A DNA stretch of 64,000 nt from Sycobia sp. Sy_11 (lineage: Eukaryota; Arthropoda; Insecta; Hymenoptera; Epichrysomallidae): assembly GCA_018907035.1 (NCBI GenBank), contig JACCIC010000375.1, positions 55,730 through 119,729 on the forward strand, read 5' to 3'. Position 1 is the stretch's first letter; each line of letters starts with the position of its first letter. Under the pieces are notes generated by a model, which saw only the letters and a list, made by a program, of their open reading frames with translations, was not told the DNA's origin and made no database searches. A program made the translations under genes and the position numbers. Positions 59,158-64,000 of this stretch are shown here, piece by piece.

Positions 59158-59967
59158 TCTCTTTTATAATATTATTTGTGTTTTTAACAAGTTCCGTTAC
59201 CTTCTCTTTCAAATTATCATATTTTTTAATAAGATCCCCCAGTTTTGCTTCTATGGACAAGCGAATAGCTTCATGCCTTTGCTCACAATCTTGAACGTAT
59301 TTAAGCGATTCAGAAATTTCAAATGATAACACATCTACCTGGGTCTTTAGTGCTATATTCAAAATTTTCACGCTAATTGCGTCATTTTCTTCTTTAGCTT
59401 CCCCAATATTACAAAGTCGTTTACTTTGGATATCATAATTTCCATCCATTGTAGTATTGAAGCCAATACCTGGAGGGCCTCGACTCCCTTTCGAGACCTC
59501 TAACGTTCTTCCAAACACGTCAAGACTAATTTACTGCGGCTTTGGTCTAAAATATTGGTTTTATCACTGTCTTCATGCATCGATTTAAATGTTGAATTCA
59601 TCATTGAGTTGTCCAATGAGGCAAAATCATCATCGGAATCAAAATCTTTTATGGAAGCTGAGCGAATATTATTATCTAACATATAACTTAATTTTTTTCG
59701 AGATGTAGTTGGCTTTTTAATCCTATAATCATCCGAAATGAGATTAGAAGATTGTAAATTTTTTGATTCGACAAGCTTTTCAAGGGGTGTAATGACTGGT
59801 TTCAATGTATCACCTACAACTTTTTCGTGATTCTCTCTCTCCTGTTTCAATAGTGCCGGCTTTTTTCTAACGGCTTTACGAGCTTGCAAGAGCTCGCTAA
59901 GGATATTTTTTTCTTTTTCAAATTCCGACATGATGTCGTGTTGCTGTGTAAAATTGAACTGAGTCAT
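59123..59967 (-). pseudogene. fibre-like coiled-coil virion protein, frameshifted
   Basis: The N-terminal part (59967-59500) is highly charged and helical (LSELLQARKAVRKKPALLKQ, KPVITPLEKLVESKN), with an acidic DFDSDDDFASLD. The C-terminal part (59518-59123) has GPPGIGFNTTMDGNYDIQSK, a collagen-like GPPG turn followed by a repeat seen in viral and phage fibres, then a long coiled coil (LIKKYDNLKEKVTELVKN). The frames overlap by 19 bases and differ by one base near an A run, so I read one gene of about 280 residues with a single-base lesion. Role in the virion is inferred from similarity in layout to Polinton relatives. Confidence 0.6.
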
Positions 59968-59977
59968 TAAGATTTTT

Positions 59978-60673
59978 TTAATTTCTTTTTATTGCAAAGC
60001 AGTCAAAGCCTTTTCTGTATCTTCCATTATCCATCGCTCTATCTTTGTCAATAACAACAAATCCATATTTATCATTTTTCCAGCATTCAGAACAAAGATT
60101 TCGAAACTCGTTAAAAGTGAGATCAGTATTGACATGATCATCATAAATATGTTTTAAATTCACATCATCTTGGCGATAAATTACTAACATATTAATATTA
60201 TCTCTAATAAGATGTTTTGGAATATGAGCATATGATTGGCATAGGTAGAAGCAGTCTACACTTTTATGTCTCCCCATGCAGAAAAATGCTCTCACGTTAT
60301 CCTGCTTCTCACAAGCTACATGATCAAAAATCATAATTGAATTGGGCAATGCTTCATCTGGTGATATTACAGATTCATGTTCACTAAACGGCAGATATGT
60401 CACACCTTCAATAGGTTCTAAAATTTTTTGCAGAAATTGATACTTTGGCTGATTTAACGATTTTGAATAAACGTACACATTCTCGAATCTAAGGCCATTG
60501 GGATGAGTGATTAAAGCTAATAAGCTATTTGTTTTCCCGCAGTTTGATGGACTGCAGAATACTGCTCGTATACTATCTGGTACTAACTCTCCATGCCGCC
60601 TTTTCCTTTTTTTCTCAATTCCAAAATCAAAGTTGGTGATGGGGAGTTTGATTGTTTGCTCAGTGAAATCCAT
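59978..60673 (-). CDS. A32/FtsK-HerA-type genome-packaging ATPase
   Basis: 231 residues, undamaged. Walker A is CSPSNCGKTNSL, Walker B is NSIMIFDHVACE, and a conserved FYLCQSYAHIPKHLIRDNIN follows, where the glutamine fits the sensor position. This family pumps viral DNA into capsids. The C-terminus (KYGFVVIDKDRAMDNGRYRK) matches the usual pattern. It is divergently arranged with the PLA2 gene over 97 bases that must hold both promoters. The second acidic Walker B residue is replaced by His (DH rather than DD/DE). Confidence 0.93.
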   Translation of the reverse strand: MDFTEQTIKLPITNFDFGIEKKRKRRHGELVPDSIRAVFCSPSNCGKTNSLLALITHPNGLRFENVYVYSKSLNQPKYQFLQKILEPIEGVTYLPFSEHESVISPDEALPNSIMIFDHVACEKQDNVRAFFCMGRHKSVDCFYLCQSYAHIPKHLIRDNINMLVIYRQDDVNLKHIYDDHVNTDLTFNEFRNLCSECWKNDKYGFVVIDKDRAMDNGRYRKGFDCFAIKRN

Positions 60674-60770
60674 GTTCCCGTGACTATGTCAAATATATCA
60701 TTGAACGATGAAAATATATAAATGCAAGTTTTATAGTTTTTTCAAAGCAGTTGTAAAATAGTAGTCGAAC

Positions 60771-61592
60771 ATGATTGTTCATAAATCTCGAAAACAGTGG
60801 AAACGTGGCAGAAGATTACTCGATAGAGTAATCAACAATTTACCGTTTGAAATGCATCTTCCTGGATATCAATACTGTGGTCCAGGAACTAAATTAAAGA
60901 AGCGAATAAAAAGAGGTGGATCAGGAATTAATCCGCTTGATCAAGCATGTAAAGAACATGACATGCAGTATGCCAATAAAAACAGTAATCGTAATATTGC
61001 TGATATGAAACTTGCTGATAAGGCTTGGCAGCGGGTTAAAGCAAATGATTTTAGTCTTGCTGAGAAAGCCGCTGCTCTAGCTGTTGCAAGTGCTATGAAA
61101 TTAAAGGCAAAAACTGGAATGGGACTAAAATTCAGCAAATTGGTTACGGCAGCGAAAAAATCATTAAAAGCAAGCAAAAATTCGCACAAAGTCATTCAAT
61201 CTGCATTAAAGGGTGCTCGTCAAGCTGTTAAGAACAATGGTGGAAAAAAGAAAGTTATTGTTCCACGTGTTCTACCGCTTCCATCTAAAATTGGTGGAGT
61301 TCTTTCATTTCTTATACCACTATTTGCAGGACTCAGTGCAACTGGTGCTTTAGCAGGAGGTGCTGCTGGAATAGCAAAAGCAGTAAATAGTGCTAAAGCT
61401 GCACACAAAGATTATGAAGAAAGTAAGCGACATAATAAGACGATGGAAGCTATTGCTTTAGGTAAAGGTCACTATCTTATGCCATATAAGCATGGAATGG
61501 GGTTATTTCTGAAACCGCATATCGGACATGGACAAGTTAAAAAAAAAGAACTTCGATTTAACTTTGCCAAATCGTGCATTATCAGATTATGA
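60771..61592 (+). CDS. PLA2-domain minor capsid protein
   Basis: 273 residues from ATG 60771. Residues 30-70 carry a parvovirus-type phospholipase A2 domain: the calcium loop YCGPGTKL and the catalytic DQACKEHDMQY with the His-Asp pair. Such domains act in membrane passage of incoming particles. Next come basic/alanine-rich segments (KAAALAVASAMKLKAK, AAKKSLKASKNSHKV) and a hydrophobic stretch (GVLSFLIPLFAGLSATGALA). The C-terminal 20 residues run in a frame that looks like noise over the start of the protease reading, entered at a run of nine A (61540-61548). A PLA2-protease fusion broken by a one-base change, or a frameshifting site, are both possible. Confidence 0.85.
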   Translation: MIVHKSRKQWKRGRRLLDRVINNLPFEMHLPGYQYCGPGTKLKKRIKRGGSGINPLDQACKEHDMQYANKNSNRNIADMKLADKAWQRVKANDFSLAEKAAALAVASAMKLKAKTGMGLKFSKLVTAAKKSLKASKNSHKVIQSALKGARQAVKNNGGKKKVIVPRVLPLPSKIGGVLSFLIPLFAGLSATGALAGGAAGIAKAVNSAKAAHKDYEESKRHNKTMEAIALGKGHYLMPYKHGMGLFLKPHIGHGQVKKKELRFNFAKSCIIRL

Positions 61593-61919
61593 TCTTATGA
61601 AATATGCACGTATATTAAAAATTCCATATTTTCGAGGCGTTTTCATGAGAAATAATCTGCCTCATAATGGTCCATGGTACAATGAATCTGCTATTGTTAA
61701 TCTTGATGATTCACAGAATAAAGGTACTCATTGGGTGTCTTATCGAAAGAGAGGTTCTGATGTAATGTACTTTGACAGTTTTGGTGATTTAAGACCTCCC
61801 ATAGATCTCATGAAATATTTCAATGTAAATGAAATAAAATACAACTATAAAGATATCAGAAGTTTGATTCATTTAATTGTGGTCACCTTTGTCTTCATTT
61901 CTTAACCGATAGTCTATAA
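61528..61919 (+). pseudogene. adenain-like cysteine protease, frameshifted before the catalytic Cys
   Basis: Virion maturation protease of the Ulp1/adenain group. The frame opens at ATG 61528 and contains LPNRALSDYDLMKYARILK, YFRGVFMRNNLP, the catalytic His in GTHWVSYRK and the acidic residue in MYFDSFGDL. A frame change near 61860 separates these from the catalytic Cys region FNCGHLCLHF at 61875-61904, which ends at 61919. About 130 residues in total, shorter than free-standing adenains, consistent with being the C-terminal domain of a fusion with the PLA2 protein. Confidence 0.85.
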
Positions 61920-61965
61920 AGAAGGACTTGATTGTCTAAATTTAATCATTCTCGGTCAATCAGTC

Positions 61966-62651
61966 ATGGAAGATAGTTTCACTTTGACTCTCTCAGGCAG
62001 ATCTTCTGTTTTAGAAGCTGATTATTTTCCCTCTATTGAACTCGCAAAGCATAAAAAATTTGCTTTAGGCTTAGTCGAACAGTTAACCTTTAACTCAATT
62101 CCGAATATTGACAATACAAATAATAAACTACATTTACAGTGGGAAGTGGTTACTATTCCCACCGGTAGTTACGAGATTAACGATATCCATCAATTTTTAT
62201 CAACGACATTGAAATCAAAAGGAATTGGCTTTTCCTTGAAAGCCAATAATAACACATTTAGAAGTGAATAAAGTGCAGTGTTCCATTAGATCTTAGTCCT
62301 CAAACATCGATAGGTAGTCTTCTCGGCTTTACTCCTCGTATTCTCAAGGAAAATACTGAGCACAGTTCTGATTTACCAGTGAAAATATTGAAAATCAACG
62401 CACTCAGAGTCGAGTGTAATATTACTGCGGGAGCTTTCATTAACAATAAAAAGGTTCATACCATTCATGAATTCTTTCCCAGAGTTTCTCCAGGATATAA
62501 AATCATTGAAGTTCCATCTCATGTTATATATCTACCACTGAGTGTTAAGTCTATAGATCATCTTCAAATTCGAATAGTCGATCAAGAGGGAAATTTGGTT
62601 AATTTTCGAGGAGAGGAAATTACTATTAGACTTCATATCAAATCTATATAA
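61966..62651 (+). pseudogene. penton-like minor capsid protein, one frameshift
   Basis: ATG at 61966. The first frame (to 62271) has FTLTLSGRSSVLEADYFPSI, FALGLVEQLTFNSIPNI and IPTGSYEINDIHQFL. The second frame, from about 62271, continues with SIGSLLGFTPRIL, HTIHEFFPRVSPGYKIIEVP and ends QIRIVDQEGNLVNFRGEEIT. A single-base change near 62266 separates them. Total about 228 residues, a single-jelly-roll size that fits Polinton penton proteins. Its stop codon overlaps the next start (TAATG). Confidence 0.82.
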
Positions 62652-62806
62652 TGGGGATAGTTTATAATTCTAGCACGCATATAAGTTCTCCATCATGTCA
62701 ATCGACAATCAGTCGATTGAAGTATTTGAGACCGTTAACACGGAAGAGCATTCAGTTCCTCCAAAGTTTGGGTTTAAAAGTTCGTGGCAAAAATTCACTT
62801 GTATAA
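62651..62806 (+). CDS. 51-residue basic protein between penton and MCP
   Basis: ATG at 62651 shares its A with the TAA that ends the penton frame, and the reading stops at 62806. It encodes ISRLKYLRPLTRKSIQFLQS and LGLKVRGKNSLV, basic and helical. Position and composition are like the small ORF beside the capsid genes in related elements. The tight overlap suggests coupled termination and reinitiation on one mRNA. Function unknown. Confidence 0.6.
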   Translation: MGIVYNSSTHISSPSCQSTISRLKYLRPLTRKSIQFLQSLGLKVRGKNSLV

Positions 62807-62827
62807 TTTTCTGCTGCTTCTTGAAAA

Positions 62828-64000
62828 ATGGACGAAATTCTAAAAATTTAATCAGGTGTCGTGTTCGATGAGTCAATTGCTCATTACGAAATCCACGCAC
62901 ATCAGCCATACACAGCACTAAGCTTTGATAACAATGACGAAATTCGTATTTCTATCCAACATCAAGATTTGTGTCTTCTACCATCACGAAGTTCTATCCA
63001 TATTACTGGAAAGTTTAAAAAAACTGATGGCAACTTGCCTATGAAATCTAGATTCGTTAACAATGCTATTTGTCATCTTTTTGATGAAATTCGCTATGAA
63101 ATTAATGGAGTAGAAATAGACAAAAGTAAAAATGTCGGATTAAGTAGTGTGATGAAAGGGTGGACTTCGTTTATTCCAATGAGACTCTCATGCTTGAAAA
63201 TGCAGGCGGCTTGGCAATGAAGAAGCGTCGAAATCTCTGGTGGATAAACAAGGAAACTTTGACATTGCTATTCCACTGAGTATGATTTTGGGCTTTGCAG
63301 AAGATTACAAAGAAATAGTAGTTAATATGAAGCATGAACTTATTCTCATAAGATCAAGATCCGACATTAATGCAATAATCCACGAAGGTACTACAGTTGG
63401 TAATAATATTATATATGAAGAATGTGACATAAAAATAAGCAAGATTGAATGGCTAATGCCTTATGTCATTGCATCTGATAAACAAAAAATACAACTTTTA
63501 AATTTTATTAGCAAGGATAGTCCTATCTCAATGTGTTATCGTTCATGGGAACTATTTGAATATCCTGTTCTACCAAGCGCTAATAAACATATCTGGACAG
63601 TGAAAACTTCCAATCAATTGGAAAAACCTCGTTTTATCATTCTTGGCTTACAGACGAAGAAAAAAAATGAACTTACTGCAAATGCAAGTCGTTTTGATCA
63701 TTGTAATATAAGTAATGTGAGGCTTTTCTTCAATTCACAATATTATCCATATAATAATCTAAATCTTGACATTGCTAATAATCAATATGCACTACTCTAT
63801 GATATGTATGCAAATTTTCAAAAAGCATACTATGCAAGAGATCCTCAACCACTCCTTACAAGGACAAACTTTCTTTACAATAAACCACTCATAGTTATCG
63901 ATTGTTCGCGACAAAATGAATCTATAAAGAACGCTCCTGTAGATGTGCGGCTAGAAATTGAGGCAAGGAATAACTTCCCAAACAATACTACAGCTTATTG
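62828..64000 (+). pseudogene. major capsid protein (double jelly roll), partial and damaged
   Basis: ATG 62828 gives seven codons, then a TAA (62849), then the frame continues with ESIAHYEIHAHQPYTALSFD and DEIRYEINGVEIDKSKNVG to about 63187. Two closely spaced frame changes at 63187-63215 lead into a frame open to the window end: EDYKEIVVNMKHELILIRSR, ISKIEWLMPYVIASDKQK, VRLFFNSQYYPYNNLNLD, LIVIDCSRQNESIKNAPVDV. These blocks resemble the Polinton/adintovirus capsid protein, which builds hexon-like trimers. The C-terminus lies beyond 64000. Confidence 0.85.

Larger units (their letters stand above)
53280..64000. mobile_element. endogenous Polinton/Maverick (adintovirus-like) element, partial
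   Basis: Protein-primed PolB, RVE integrase with chromodomain, A32-type ATPase, PLA2-domain minor capsid protein, adenain-like protease, penton-like and major capsid proteins occur together, the gene set of Polintons/Mavericks and adintoviruses. Leftward genes (integrase, fibre-like, ATPase) lie between rightward PolB and rightward capsid genes. No terminal inverted repeat was found; the element extends past 64000 and its left end may be as far left as 49.1 kb. Several genes carry stops or frameshifts. Confidence 0.93.

Overview
This is a eukaryotic, insect-type window made almost entirely of mobile elements and repeats. Very AT-rich DNA, long (AT)n tracts, several decayed mariner transposons, Penelope-like, Ty3/gypsy and R1-like LINE fossils and spliceosomal introns all point to an arthropod genome. 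A hymenopteran such as an ant is my best guess, but this is inference and no host gene fixes it. I found no convincing intact host gene, no tRNA or rRNA and no CRISPR.

Layout. 0.2-2.5 kb: two mariner fossils, the second an internally deleted copy with both inverted repeats. 4.8-5.3 kb: a diverged repeat rich in AGGTCA-like half sites. 5.65-15.66 kb: a Ty3/gypsy retrotransposon on the minus strand with two LTRs about 1% different, a broken gag and a pol that has lost most of its RNase H region. 16.2-17.1 kb: Penelope-like (PLE) remnants in two orientations. 17.3-18.5 kb: a 60-bp tandem array. 19.4-21.2 kb: RTE-like LINE tails and a mariner carrying a nested piggyBac-like MITE. 22.0-23.5 kb: a second PLE copy split by a GC-rich insert. 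24.95-26.35 kb: an unrecognised, decayed, apparently spliced coding region. 27.1-29.0 kb: a mag-like gypsy fossil. 31-38.5 kb: two copies of one R1/jockey-type LINE on the minus strand, separated by foldback and GC-rich DNA. 40-41.6 kb: gypsy RT and zinc-knuckle remnants. 43 kb: a mariner fragment. 46.9-48.3 kb: a hAT (ZMYM-like) fossil followed by a MITE. 48.4-49.1 kb: a 281-bp tandem repeat.

From about 53.3 kb (possibly 49.7 kb) to the right edge lies the most notable element: an endogenous Polinton/Maverick (adintovirus-like) DNA virus or transposon. It carries protein-primed family B DNA polymerase with an 80-bp intron, a small conserved-looking protein, a retroviral-type integrase with a C-terminal chromodomain, a fibre-like coiled-coil protein, an A32-type packaging ATPase, a PLA2-domain minor capsid protein, an adenain-like protease, a penton-like protein, a 51-residue protein and the major capsid protein, which runs off the window. 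Replication and integration genes plus a full virion morphogenesis module are present. PolB, fibre, protease, penton and major capsid genes carry stops or frameshifts, so this copy is dead or nearly so, while the integrase, ATPase, PLA2 and small genes read open.
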